Below are positions 1-9,128 of a DNA stretch of 44,084 nt, one piece after another. The notes under the pieces were generated by a model that had not been told where the DNA came from, ran no database searches, and saw only the letters and a list, made by a program, of their open reading frames with translations. The DNA is from Chthonomonas calidirosea (GTDB lineage Bacteria > Armatimonadota > Fimbriimonadia > Fimbriimonadales > Fimbriimonadaceae): positions 1 through 44,084 of the forward strand of contig CAMCWC010000020.1 of NCBI GenBank assembly GCA_945882415.1. Direction: 5' to 3'. Made by a program: the position numbers and the translations under genes. How positions within the stretch are numbered: position 1 is the first letter of the stretch; every line of letters starts with the position of its first letter.

Positions 1-1
1 C

Positions 2-103
2 ACCTGGCTCCTGTCCTTCATGGACTACGACCTCGGCTACATCGACCTAGACGAAAAGTGCCTTCAACCGCTAGACAACCCCTTCGGGGCATTCAAGGTG
101 TAA
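2..103 (+). CDS. IS481-like transposase, C-terminal end (partial)
   Basis: Only the last 33 codons are inside the window; the frame is open from base 2 to TAA at 101-103. The visible residues include MDYDLGYIDLDEK and PLDNPFG, a tail I associate with IS481-type DDE integrase/transposases, where a YDLGYxD segment is followed by a PxxNPFG terminus. The catalytic DDE core lies outside the window, so whether the element is intact cannot be judged. It is followed directly by two copies of a TGTGTCCGG-containing sequence that may be the element end, and then by tRNA-fMet. The family assignment rests on memory of a short C-terminal motif and is moderate at best. Confidence 0.55.
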   Translation, partial: TWLLSFMDYDLGYIDLDEKCLQPLDNPFGAFKV

Positions 104-141
104 CCTATGTGTCCGGAACGATTTGTTACCCATGTGTCCGG
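103..141. repeat. Direct repeat ACCYATGTGTCCGG, probable IS end
   Basis: ACCTATGTGTCCGG (103-116) and ACCCATGTGTCCGG (128-141) differ at one base and are spaced 25 bp apart. They lie just after the transposase stop codon, where the terminal inverted repeat and transposase-binding sequence of an insertion sequence is expected. The other end of the element is outside the window, so the inverted repeat pairing cannot be confirmed. Confidence 0.5.
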
Positions 142-159
142 TATGGACAGAAGTGAATT

Positions 160-236
<77 letters not shown>

Positions 237-273
237 ATGGAACTAGTATTATTCCCATGTTTGGGGCGAAAAG

Positions 274-1239
274 TCAAGCCTCTTCGGTAGAACTTCCGCC
301 GTCGTTGGTCGATCGAAGCTCGGATGGCACGAGGCCGAGATACTCTTTGATGCTTTCCCGAAGCCCTTGGGTCGTGCCGAAACCAGCGATTTGCGCAACT
401 TTGTCCACCGGCTTGTCTGAACTCACCAAAATCCGAACCGCTGATTCTGTTCGGCAGCGGTCCACGTATTCGTGGAATCCGTATCCAACCAGGCCCTTGA
501 AGACGCGGCTGAAGTGGAAGGGCGAGTAGCCGGCACGGTCTGCCGCATCGCGTAGCGGCCAAGGCCCCACTGGATTCTCTCGAACGGCTTGGACGAGTTC
601 GCTCACCGTTTCTGGAAGGTCCGGCGGAGTTGCCGAAAGCTGTACCAAGTTCGGGCTCAGCATCAGGTGCGCAGAAATCTCATAAACCACGCTTAGCACG
701 TGCAGCTCGCTGCTATCCGACGGGCGCGCAATGGCGTCTTGAAGCCGATCAATAGACTTCAGGAAGAACGGAGAAAACGGTCGGCAGGAAACGCTCCGTG
801 CCAAATTGGGATCTGACTTTGCGGTTCGAGCGAGCCAGCTTTCAAGCACTGGGGTGGACTTCAGGTTCCACGAGATAACGGTCGCCTGGTGATCTCCGCG
901 GGCGGCTTGGAGCAGAAGTTCAGAAGATCGCGCAAAAAGCACGCTTCGGGGCGGAATCAGTACCAACGGCCCGTGGGCGGTGTGCCGGGCAATAAGCGTG
1001 CCGTAATAGTTGAGCGCAACGGCAGCCATTCCCTCTGGAATGGTCAGGTGTCCGTTCGCCGTGCGCAGATTCGTTCCGCTATAGCTATCACATCGAATGT
1101 GCCCATGGCCCTGAAATTCGGGTTTTCGGTTAAACGAGGCATGCGGGCCGCAATCAAAGCTGATTTCTAAATGATTCTCAATTTCCTCTGATCGCACCCC
1201 TTTTCCCCCGGTATGGAGTGTACAACGAATACACGCCAT
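274..1239 (-). CDS. AraC-family transcriptional regulator
   Basis: The C-terminal hundred residues form an AraC/XylS-type double helix-turn-helix: a first helix pair around LRDAADRAGYSPFHFSRVFK and a second around VDKVAQIAGFGTTQGLRESI. The N-terminal two thirds resemble a cupin-type effector-binding domain, but no ligand can be inferred. The gene is divergent from asd with about 30 bp between starts. The ATG at 1239 is used here; a GTG at 1197 is a serious alternative because the first 14 residues look uncharacteristic and a purine-rich stretch precedes it. A short inverted repeat GTGTA-N7-TACAC (1218-1234) lies upstream of that alternative start and could be an operator. The family call is secure, the target unknown. 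Confidence 0.88.
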   Translation of the reverse strand: MACIRCTLHTGGKGVRSEEIENHLEISFDCGPHASFNRKPEFQGHGHIRCDSYSGTNLRTANGHLTIPEGMAAVALNYYGTLIARHTAHGPLVLIPPRSVLFARSSELLLQAARGDHQATVISWNLKSTPVLESWLARTAKSDPNLARSVSCRPFSPFFLKSIDRLQDAIARPSDSSELHVLSVVYEISAHLMLSPNLVQLSATPPDLPETVSELVQAVRENPVGPWPLRDAADRAGYSPFHFSRVFKGLVGYGFHEYVDRCRTESAVRILVSSDKPVDKVAQIAGFGTTQGLRESIKEYLGLVPSELRSTNDGGSSTEEA

Positions 1240-1271
1240 GTTGGTGACGAACCTCAGGTATCACCTTTGTC

Positions 1272-2303
1272 GTGTCAACAGGATTAAAGGTTGCGGTTCT
1301 CGGCGCAACAGGTGCGGTCGGCGGTGAATTTCTTCGACTGTTCGAACAGAGAAACTTTCCCGTCAGTGAATTGAGACTTCTCGCAAGCGCGAGGTCGGCG
1401 GGCAAAACCGCAGATTTTCAGGGCGAGTCACTGCCTATTCACGCGGTTTCGGCCGATGCCTTTGACGGCGTGGATGTTGCCTTCTTCAGCGCGGGGGCGA
1501 CTCGGTCCAAAGAATGGGCATCTGTCGCGACCTCCGCTGGGGCGGTTGTGATTGACAACTCGAGCGCGTTTCGAATGGTGGATGATGTCCCTCTGGTTGT
1601 TCCCGAGATCAATGGCAATGCCATCACGGAATCGACGAAGTTGGTGGCAGTCCCAAATTGCACCGCAATCATCTTGTGCATGGCGCTCGCGCCCTTGCGA
1701 GCGCTGGGCTCAATTCAGCGCGTGATCGTGAGCACCTACCAGAGCGCAAGCGGGGGCGGGGCGGCAATGATGCAGTACCTGCTCGATGACACCAAGGCCT
1801 ACTTGGACGGTGAAGAAGGCACTGACAATCGACCCGAGGGATTGCCTCCCTACGCCTTTAATGTTTTCAGCCACAACACCCCGATCTTGGAGTCCGGAGC
1901 GAATGAGGAGGAAGCTAAGGTCATGGCGGAATCTCGGAAAATTTTGGGCGATGAATCCATCCGGTTCAACGTGACTTGTGTTCGAGTGCCGGTTCTTCGG
2001 GCTCACTGTGAATCGGTGACGGTGGAGTTCGTCGAAGAAGCGCCAACCGTGGAAGCGGTTAGAGACGTGCTGACCGATGCGGCAGGCGTCCGGTTGGTGG
2101 ATGTTCGTGAGGCGAACCGATTCCCGATGCCGCGCTTGGCTGGAGAACAGAACGATGTCTTGGTCGGGAGAATCCGTCCGGATGTTAGCAACCCTAACGG
2201 CCTTTGCATGTTCATCGCGGGGGACCAGCTTTTGAAAGGTGCCGCGTTGAACGCCGTTCAAATTGCAGAATTAATGCAAGATCGCGGTTATCTCCCAACC
2301 TAA
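1272..2303 (+). CDS. asd: Aspartate-semialdehyde dehydrogenase
   Basis: This enzyme reduces aspartyl phosphate to aspartate semialdehyde with NADPH, the branch point to lysine/diaminopimelate, methionine and threonine. The 343-residue product has the N-terminal nucleotide-binding motif GATGAVG (residues 11-17), the catalytic cysteine in VPNCTA (Cys130), and the C-terminal NDVLVGRIRPD segment typical of the family. The start is a GTG; an alternative ATG is not available upstream because of the divergent AraC gene. No strong Shine-Dalgarno is visible. The product is cytoplasmic. It is followed by a strong hairpin at 2383-2425 and is therefore probably monocistronic. Confidence 0.97.
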   Translation: MSTGLKVAVLGATGAVGGEFLRLFEQRNFPVSELRLLASARSAGKTADFQGESLPIHAVSADAFDGVDVAFFSAGATRSKEWASVATSAGAVVIDNSSAFRMVDDVPLVVPEINGNAITESTKLVAVPNCTAIILCMALAPLRALGSIQRVIVSTYQSASGGGAAMMQYLLDDTKAYLDGEEGTDNRPEGLPPYAFNVFSHNTPILESGANEEEAKVMAESRKILGDESIRFNVTCVRVPVLRAHCESVTVEFVEEAPTVEAVRDVLTDAAGVRLVDVREANRFPMPRLAGEQNDVLVGRIRPDVSNPNGLCMFIAGDQLLKGAALNAVQIAELMQDRGYLPT

Positions 2304-2382
2304 GCCCTAGTAAGAGTTGCTGGGATTTCGTTGGAAACGCGGGGGTGTCACACTTTTCTGCACCGAAACCCAAATTAGTGCC

Positions 2383-2425
2383 TAAAATGATCTGAGCCGC
2401 AGGCTATGCGGCTCAGATCATTTTA
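2383..2425. terminator. Perfect 18-bp hairpin, terminator or leader attenuator
   Basis: An 18-bp perfect inverted repeat (arm TAAAATGATCTGAGCCGC) surrounds a 7-nt loop AGGCTAT. The A-rich left and T-rich right arms allow termination in either orientation. It lies 80 bp after asd and only a few bases before the ribosome-binding site of the DUF1800 gene, so it may end the asd transcript and also sit in the leader of the next gene. Confidence 0.8.
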
Positions 2426-2445
2426 TTGGGAAGGGAGAGACGAAC

Positions 2446-3963
2446 ATGAGTCAAAACACTGCGGATGGCGCCTCGAGGCGCGCGTTTTTGCAAGCTGGGG
2501 CAGCGTCGATTGGTGCGCTCGCTTTGGCACAAACTTCGAAAGCCCAAGACTGGGCCGGCGGTCGAATTCAGCCTGGACCCATTGGCACCGAGCGGGGCAT
2601 GGGGACCTACGGCCTTGTGAACCGAATAACTTACGGACTCACAAGAGAAGAGGCCGATCGCTTCGACAACATTGGCTACGCGGCATATCTCGAAGAGCAA
2701 CTTAGCCCGCTCGAAATCGATGACTCGGAATGTGCATCGCGGCTCCGACAATTCCAGTCGCTCGACATGACTCCGTACAACTGTTTGCGCGGCTTGGATG
2801 AAAGTATCGATCCAAGTTGGGAGTGCGTTCAGTCGCAGATCGTTCGGGCAATCTACTCAAAACGTCAGCTTCAGGAGATCATGGTCGAGTTTTGGCTTGA
2901 CCACTTCAACGTCTACATCCACAACTCTGCGAGCGAGTTGATGCCGACGCACATCGCCACGATTCGCAAGTACTGCTTGGGTAGTTTCCACACGCTTCTC
3001 ACAAATGTCGTGAAGCAGGTTCAGGTGATGTGGTACTTGGACAACCTCAACAATGTGAACGGCTTTACGAACCAGAACTTTGGCCGAGAGCTTTTGGAAC
3101 TCCACACCCTTGGCGTGGACGGCGGATACACCCAGCGCGACGTTGAAACCGCTACCGCAGTCTTCACGGGATGGGGAATGGACGGCTACTACGAATGGCC
3201 GTGGGACCAAACGACCAACCGAAACTGGGGCAAGTTTAAGTTTTACGCGGACCGGCACGACACGAGTCAGCGCTACTTCATGGGTGATCTGCCAGAACAC
3301 CTGATCCCGGCCGGTGGCCAAGCTCAGGGCGACTTGCTATTGCAGCGATTGGCAACCCACCCATCAACGGCTTGGAACATCGCACGGAAACTGTGCCGAA
3401 AGTTCCTGTCTTACGAACCTAGCTACAACACGATCGAGGCGGCGGCCAATGCCTTCCTGTCTTCGAACGGCAACATTCGAACGGTTCTGAACTACATCCT
3501 TCGAGACATCCGTTTGTCGAAGTGGTACAAGCCGAAGTTCAAGCGTCCGTACCACTACACTATTTCATCCCTCCGAGCAATGAAAGCGGAAATGACCGAT
3601 TCGGAATCGATCATTTGGGAACTGCTCAACAACATGCGACAAGTGCCACTGCACTGGGCACCACCGAATGGATACCCAGATGCGATGAACGTGTGGGTCG
3701 AAAACCTTCGGCCGCGCTGGTACATGGCGTTCCAAATGCCGATGAACTGGCTGTGGAACGCCCGGGTGGATGTCTACGGATTGTTCAAAGATCGCACCCG
3801 AGACGGCGTCATTAGGGGAATCGAGCGAAACCTCTTTGGCGGCCCAATGAGCGCCGTTCGTCGAGAGCAGTTCCGTGGGGTTCTAAACAGCACCGCGACG
3901 AATACGCAGATTCGAGAAGCTTTTGGCTTGGCCCTTGCCTCGCCTGAGTTCCAGATGTATTGA
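2446..3963 (+). CDS. DUF1800 family protein, Tat-exported
   Basis: The 505-residue product begins with a twin-arginine signal (SRRAFLQAG, then a hydrophobic stretch and an SKAQ cleavage region), predicting export of a folded protein. The mature part matches DUF1800: a helical, tryptophan- and tyrosine-rich domain with NRITYGLTREEADRF near the N-terminus, FWLDHFNVY, and NFGRELLELHTLGVDGGYTQ in the middle. The start is supported by GGGAAGGGAGA just upstream. Ten bases separate it from a DUF1501 gene, the standard two-gene arrangement of this pair in Planctomycetes, Armatimonadota, Proteobacteria and others. The biochemical role of the pair is not established; none of the sequence suggests a specific substrate. 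Confidence 0.93.
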   Translation: MSQNTADGASRRAFLQAGAASIGALALAQTSKAQDWAGGRIQPGPIGTERGMGTYGLVNRITYGLTREEADRFDNIGYAAYLEEQLSPLEIDDSECASRLRQFQSLDMTPYNCLRGLDESIDPSWECVQSQIVRAIYSKRQLQEIMVEFWLDHFNVYIHNSASELMPTHIATIRKYCLGSFHTLLTNVVKQVQVMWYLDNLNNVNGFTNQNFGRELLELHTLGVDGGYTQRDVETATAVFTGWGMDGYYEWPWDQTTNRNWGKFKFYADRHDTSQRYFMGDLPEHLIPAGGQAQGDLLLQRLATHPSTAWNIARKLCRKFLSYEPSYNTIEAAANAFLSSNGNIRTVLNYILRDIRLSKWYKPKFKRPYHYTISSLRAMKAEMTDSESIIWELLNNMRQVPLHWAPPNGYPDAMNVWVENLRPRWYMAFQMPMNWLWNARVDVYGLFKDRTRDGVIRGIERNLFGGPMSAVRREQFRGVLNSTATNTQIREAFGLALASPEFQMY

Positions 3964-3973
3964 GGAGAGCAAA

Positions 3974-5323
3974 ATGCAACGAAAAGTTGGTTGTCAAGAG
4001 TACGAAAATCTTAGTCGTCGTGGCCTTATCGAAAAGATGGGTCGCCAAGCTCTCCAAGGACTTGCTCCCGCGTGGATGCCGTCCGTTACTTTTGGAAGCG
4101 ATTACCGCGGCAAGTTCGGCCCGGCAGATCGCGACGTTCTAATCTCGGTCTACCTTCGTGGTGGGTGCGATGGTCTGACGGTGTGCGTCCCTTACGGCGA
4201 TCCGGCCTACTATCAGCACCGATCCTCGCTGGCTGTACCGCCACCAGACCAGACCACGAACGCAAACCGCGCCGTTGACCTCAACGGATTCTTTGGTCTC
4301 CCTCCGGCCATGCAGCCACTCAAGGAACTGTATGACCTTGGGCACTTCTTGGTCGTTCACGCAACCGGACTTACGAACAATACGCGCTCGCACTTCGATG
4401 CGCAGCAGTTCATGGAAGCGGGTAAGGCAGACAAGAATCTCTGGACCGGTTGGCTCGGAAGACACTTAGCCAGCATCGGGGAAATGAAAGAGGGTGCGTT
4501 GCTGCGTGCCGTTGGATTAAGCGGTACGTTGGCGCTCACTCTGGAAGGCGGCCCGAGAACCACGACGCTCGCAAACATGGAAGACACTCGCTACGGCGGG
4601 CGGTCCGAATCTGAGGCGGCTCGTGTGAACTGGCTGCGCCAGGCATACGCCACCGCTCAGCCGGGTCTGGCCGAAGCGGCAGATAACACGTTCAAGACAA
4701 TTGACCTGTTGCGCAGTCTCAACTTCTCGAACTATCAACCCGCGGGCGGAGCGCAGTACAACCAGCCGATGCCAAACGGCGGCGGAACCTACGGCTCGGC
4801 GAGCGACTTTGGCAACTCTTTGAGGGCGGCAGCCTCTCTGATTCGCGCCGATGTCGGGGTTGAAGCGGTGCACGTGGACTTTGGTGGATGGGATACCCAC
4901 GAGTATCAAGCCCCATTCGAGTACTACGGTCCGATGTACATGGGGATGTACTCGCTCGCAACGAACTTGCGCGCGCTCTACACCGACTTGGAAGCTTCCG
5001 GATTTATGGGCAACGTGACGGTTGCCATCGTTTCGGAGTTTGGTCGAACTGTCCAACAGAACGGAAACTACGGCACCGACCACGGCCACGGAAACGTGAT
5101 GATGCTTCTCGGAAAGAACGTAAACGGCGGACAGGTGCTTGGCACTTGGCCGGGACTCGCGTCCGAGCTCTTGCACGAGCACAACGCTCTGGCCATAACG
5201 ACGGACTACCGCGACATCATTGCGGAAGTTGTTCAGAAGCGACTTAAGAACACGAACTTGAGTGCCGTCTTCCCAGATTCCGGCTACACGCCAACCTTCC
5301 GTAACGCTGTCCGCGCAGCATAA
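3974..5323 (+). CDS. DUF1501 family protein
   Basis: The 449-residue product belongs to DUF1501, a family with an alkaline-phosphatase/sulfatase-like fold. Visible family features are SVYLRGGCDGLTVCVPYGDPAYY near the N-terminus (in part), HATGLTNNTRSHFDAQ, DFGGWDTHE, VAIVSEFGRT and GTDHGHGNVM, whose Asp/His residues look like metal ligands. A weak twin-arginine-like SRRGLIEKMG lies close to the N-terminus without a classic hydrophobic core, so export may be by co-transport with its DUF1800 partner. The ATG at 3974 is preferred because GAGGAG overlaps the preceding stop at optimal spacing; longer forms lack such a site. It ends at a strong bidirectional terminator. Confidence 0.92.
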   Translation: MQRKVGCQEYENLSRRGLIEKMGRQALQGLAPAWMPSVTFGSDYRGKFGPADRDVLISVYLRGGCDGLTVCVPYGDPAYYQHRSSLAVPPPDQTTNANRAVDLNGFFGLPPAMQPLKELYDLGHFLVVHATGLTNNTRSHFDAQQFMEAGKADKNLWTGWLGRHLASIGEMKEGALLRAVGLSGTLALTLEGGPRTTTLANMEDTRYGGRSESEAARVNWLRQAYATAQPGLAEAADNTFKTIDLLRSLNFSNYQPAGGAQYNQPMPNGGGTYGSASDFGNSLRAAASLIRADVGVEAVHVDFGGWDTHEYQAPFEYYGPMYMGMYSLATNLRALYTDLEASGFMGNVTVAIVSEFGRTVQQNGNYGTDHGHGNVMMLLGKNVNGGQVLGTWPGLASELLHEHNALAITTDYRDIIAEVVQKRLKNTNLSAVFPDSGYTPTFRNAVRAA

Positions 5324-5329
5324 ACAAAA

Positions 5330-5363
5330 AGAGCCCAGCCCCGAATATTCGGGGCTGGGCTCT
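5330..5363. terminator. Bidirectional terminator between DUF1501 and ahcY
   Basis: A perfect 34-bp palindrome (arm AGAGCCCAGCCCCGAAT) is flanked by an A-run on the left and CTTG on the right. It serves the convergent DUF1501 (plus) and ahcY (minus) genes; for ahcY the transcript ends in a U-rich tail. Confidence 0.9.
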
Positions 5364-5376
5364 CTTGTACGTTCGA

Positions 5377-6669
<1,293 letters not shown>

Positions 6670-6694
6670 CTAAAACGCCCGGCACAGGTTCAAT

Positions 6695-6952
6695 TCAGTT
6701 TTCGGAGGGAGCGCCAGGTGCGGAGTTTGGCTGGTTCGTTGGCGTAACGTCGCCAACGGTGTAGCCATCTTTCTCCATATCGGCTTTTGTCTTGGGAGAC
6801 ATGGTGTCCCAAACGTAGCGAGGAATGACCTTGCTCGTTTTTGGAGCTGTAAATTCTTGCGTGCCATCTCCTCGGGTCAGGAAGTAACCGGCTACTGCCA
6901 ATACAGCGACAACGGAGACGACGATTGCGGGGACAGGAATGGGTTTTTTCAT
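6695..6952 (-). CDS. Small single-span membrane protein, unknown function
   Basis: An 85-residue product with a lysine start (MKKPIPVP), one hydrophobic segment at about residues 8-25 and a polar, proline- and asparagine-rich exported tail that ends SAPGAPSEN. No domain is recognised. The soluble part contains IPRYVWDTMSPKTKADMEKDGY, cited here only in part, which looks like a compact helical motif. It lies downstream of the LacI/prepilin pair in the same orientation, separated by a hairpin at 6963-6989, and could be cotranscribed by readthrough. Codon use and hydrophobic pattern support a real gene, but function cannot be given. Confidence 0.6.
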   Translation of the reverse strand: MKKPIPVPAIVVSVVAVLAVAGYFLTRGDGTQEFTAPKTSKVIPRYVWDTMSPKTKADMEKDGYTVGDVTPTNQPNSAPGAPSEN

Positions 6953-6962
6953 GATTCAGGAT

Positions 6963-6989
6963 CTCGGGCCGACAATTTATCGGCCCGAG
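6963..6989 (-). terminator. Hairpin after the prepilin gene
   Basis: CTCGGGCCGA and TCGGCCCGAG form a perfect 10-bp stem with a 7-nt AT-rich loop. There is no T-run on either side, so it may be a weak terminator or an mRNA-stabilising 3' structure between the prepilin gene and the small membrane protein. Confidence 0.6.
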
Positions 6990-7018
6990 CACTGGCGGTC
7001 AGATGACTATCGTCTAGA

Positions 7019-7885
7019 TCACTGAGGAACGATGCAGTCGTTGGTGTTCGGTCGGAATGGATCCGCATCGAGACACACACCGGCGAGGGTGTTGTCAACT
7101 GGCGAGTTCATGTTCAGTCGTCGCTGGTAGCCAGGGAAGATGAATCCTCGGCCACGCGAACCGACGTGGAGGTCAGTGAACAGGTAGTTGGCTCGGTCGG
7201 ATCGCTGGAAATCGATGCCTGAAGTGTATCGATGAGTCTCTCGAGTTTCGGTCCCGTATGCCAGCGGGTCTGTGTTTGCAAGCGTGTTCGAGGATCGGTT
7301 CCACCAAACGTTGCACTCGTAAATCCAAGCACCTACCCACCACGTGCATTCGTAGATCGCTGGGTTTCTTTGCTCTGTCAACAAAATGGTGTCGGCCGGT
7401 GCCGGGATTGATGTGGCGTTAGTTGGCGTGAAGCCGTAATCCTGACCATCCCAAGTGTTAACGCCTGCCCAACCTCGGACGACGTTGCCAGCGACACGGA
7501 AGCTCTTCTTAACCTGTCCGTAAGCAGAGAATCCGGTTGGAACGCGGTCAAAGTCCGAGCGGAACAGCTCGAAGTTTTTCATGTACGGGAACATGATGTT
7601 GTCCCAGCCCGGGCATCCGCCCTTGGCATCGGAACATGCTCCGGTGCCCCAAGAGGCGCCGTTGCCGTTCATGGTTCCAGAGAACTGGAAGGTGTCGTCA
7701 TAGTCACCCTGATACAGCGCAAATGCGGTACCGGTCTGCTTGATATTGCTGATAGTTTTGGTGTTCTTAGCAGCAGCCTTTGCCTGAGCGAAGACTGGGA
7801 ACAGAATGGCAGCGAGGATCGCAATAATGGCGATCACGACGAGGAGTTCAATGAGAGTGAACGCGCTTCGCGTTGATTTAATCAT
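7019..7885 (-). CDS. Prepilin-type protein with H-X9-DG-like C-terminus
   Basis: The 288-residue product starts MIKSTRSA then FTLIELLVVIAIIAIL, a type IV prepilin signal: the peptidase would cut before Phe, with Ala instead of the usual Gly at -1, and Glu at position +5. FPVFAQAKAAAK after the hydrophobic helix is characteristic of Armatimonadota pseudopilins. The rest resembles DUF1559/type II secretion G-like proteins, with SNIKQTGTAFALYQGDYDD and many tryptophans and cysteines. The start at 7885 is fixed by the prepilin signal; a GGAGG lies about 12 nt upstream. The gene overlaps the LacI-type gene by 8 bp (ATGATTAA), so translation is probably coupled. It is likely a surface or pseudopilus-like subunit under LacI control. 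Confidence 0.9.
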   Translation of the reverse strand: MIKSTRSAFTLIELLVVIAIIAILAAILFPVFAQAKAAAKNTKTISNIKQTGTAFALYQGDYDDTFQFSGTMNGNGASWGTGACSDAKGGCPGWDNIMFPYMKNFELFRSDFDRVPTGFSAYGQVKKSFRVAGNVVRGWAGVNTWDGQDYGFTPTNATSIPAPADTILLTEQRNPAIYECTWWVGAWIYECNVWWNRSSNTLANTDPLAYGTETRETHRYTSGIDFQRSDRANYLFTDLHVGSRGRGFIFPGYQRRLNMNSPVDNTLAGVCLDADPFRPNTNDCIVPQ

Positions 7886-8909
7886 GAGTTTTGGTGTCCT
7901 CCGATGGACGGCTTGCAGAGGCTCTGACAATGAGCCGGGTAGAAAACGTTTGGTTGCGGACCGGTAGGCCGGAGATGAGTGCAGAAAGTGCCAGGACCGC
8001 GGCCCGTCCCATCTCTTCCAACGGTTGTCGCATCGTGGTAATCGTTGGATGAACCGATGATGCCATCGGGGAATCATCGAATCCCACAACACTGATTTGG
8101 TCCGGGACAGAAATCTTCAGTTCTGCGGCAGCTCGAACAAAACCAACCGCCATTTCATCGTTGCAGCACATAACGGCTGTCGGAATGCGATCTTGCGTGA
8201 GCAAGGAGTATGCCGCCGTGTATCCGCCAGCTGGAGTGAAATCGCCATCCTTGATCCACTCCGCTCGAATCGGCAGTTGGGCGTCAGTCATGAACTCCAT
8301 GAACGCCGCGTGCCGCTGGATTCCGTCGTCAAGGTCAAGCTTGCCGTATAGCATGCCGATATCCCGATGTCCTAACTCAACTAGGTACTTGAGCGCATCT
8401 CGGATTCCAGCTTCGTTATCGCAGTTAATGGCCGGTACTGAGCAGTCGAGCCAACAGTTGGTCATGACATGAGGAACTTTGGTCAGTTCTGGGTGAGCAA
8501 AGATTTGAGTTCCTTTTGGAGGGGCGAGGAAGATCAATCCATCAACTCGACCGTCGAGGACATTGTCAATAAATCGATCCTCGTTTCCGTCTCTAAACCC
8601 CGTAAAGATCAGAACATCGTGATCCACTTCATCCGCCGCTGAAAGAATTCCGTTCAGAACGATTTGGAAGTACGGACTCGCCGCCGCCAAGATTGAGGTA
8701 CCGGGCGGCACGATGCCAAAAGTGCTTGTTTTCCCCGTCACCATCGACTTCGCCAGTCGATTCGGCCGGTAGCCGAGATCTGCTGCTGTAGCGAGCACAC
8801 GTGCCTTAACACCCTCAGGGACGGTTCGAGGGCCGCCGTTAAGCGCGTAGCTCACGGTACTGGTGCTTATGTTAAGCACTCTTGCTATATCTTTGATAGT
8901 GGCCGCCAT
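7878..8909 (-). CDS. LacI-family transcriptional repressor
   Basis: The 343-residue product has an N-terminal LacI helix-turn-helix (IKDIARVLNISTSTVSYALN, about residues 5-24), a hinge helix region ending in YRPNRLAKSMVTG, and a periplasmic-binding-protein-like effector domain ending with the family segment SVVGFDDSPMASSVHPTITT. The start at 8909 is chosen because MAATIKDIA is the usual beginning; longer forms would run through the operator. A 30-bp near-palindrome lies 6 bp upstream of the ATG, indicating autoregulation. The downstream prepilin gene overlaps it, so the repressor probably controls its own mRNA and that gene. The effector is probably a sugar by family habit, but none can be named. 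Confidence 0.95.
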   Translation of the reverse strand: MAATIKDIARVLNISTSTVSYALNGGPRTVPEGVKARVLATAADLGYRPNRLAKSMVTGKTSTFGIVPPGTSILAAASPYFQIVLNGILSAADEVDHDVLIFTGFRDGNEDRFIDNVLDGRVDGLIFLAPPKGTQIFAHPELTKVPHVMTNCWLDCSVPAINCDNEAGIRDALKYLVELGHRDIGMLYGKLDLDDGIQRHAAFMEFMTDAQLPIRAEWIKDGDFTPAGGYTAAYSLLTQDRIPTAVMCCNDEMAVGFVRAAAELKISVPDQISVVGFDDSPMASSVHPTITTMRQPLEEMGRAAVLALSALISGLPVRNQTFSTRLIVRASASRPSEDTKTHD

Positions 8910-8915
8910 GACACT

Positions 8916-8945
8916 TTGAGAAACGATTCGCGAAACGTTTCTCAA
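8916..8945. promoter_or_regulatory. LacI-type operator, 30-bp near-perfect palindrome
   Basis: TTGAGAAACG (8916-8925) and CGTTTCTCAA (8936-8945) are perfect inverted arms, and the centre TTCGCGAA is also palindromic; only one symmetric pair is mismatched. TAATAT (8949-8954 on the minus strand) is a candidate -10, which puts the operator across the transcription start and the ribosome-binding region of the LacI gene. This fits steric autorepression. Confidence 0.8.
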
Positions 8946-9117
8946 CTGATATTACGCCAGTGTTTGGAAAGAAATGGCGCGAATCCAGAAAAGTGTCTGA
9001 CTTTTTTAGCTATCCATGAAAGGATCAATGCAGGCAGAAGCTTTCAGATTTGAAGCCTGTCGCCAAGAAATCCCAATGAGGGCGCCGGAGCGGCACGAAC
9101 GAGTCGATGGTCTCGGT

Positions 9118-9123
9118 CATAAT
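9118..9123 (+). promoter_or_regulatory. -10-like CATAAT of guaB
   Basis: CATAAT ends 5 nt before the guaB ATG and no Shine-Dalgarno is present, suggesting a leaderless start. No clear -35 is visible. The 170 bp between here and the LacI operator contain no other recognised element. Confidence 0.4.
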
Positions 9124-9128
9124 TTCTT

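Noticed and set aside
6690-6992. 100-codon minus-strand frame overlapping the small membrane protein
   Set aside because: It lacks a hydrophobic pattern or domain; the 85-residue frame with a clear membrane segment is the better candidate.
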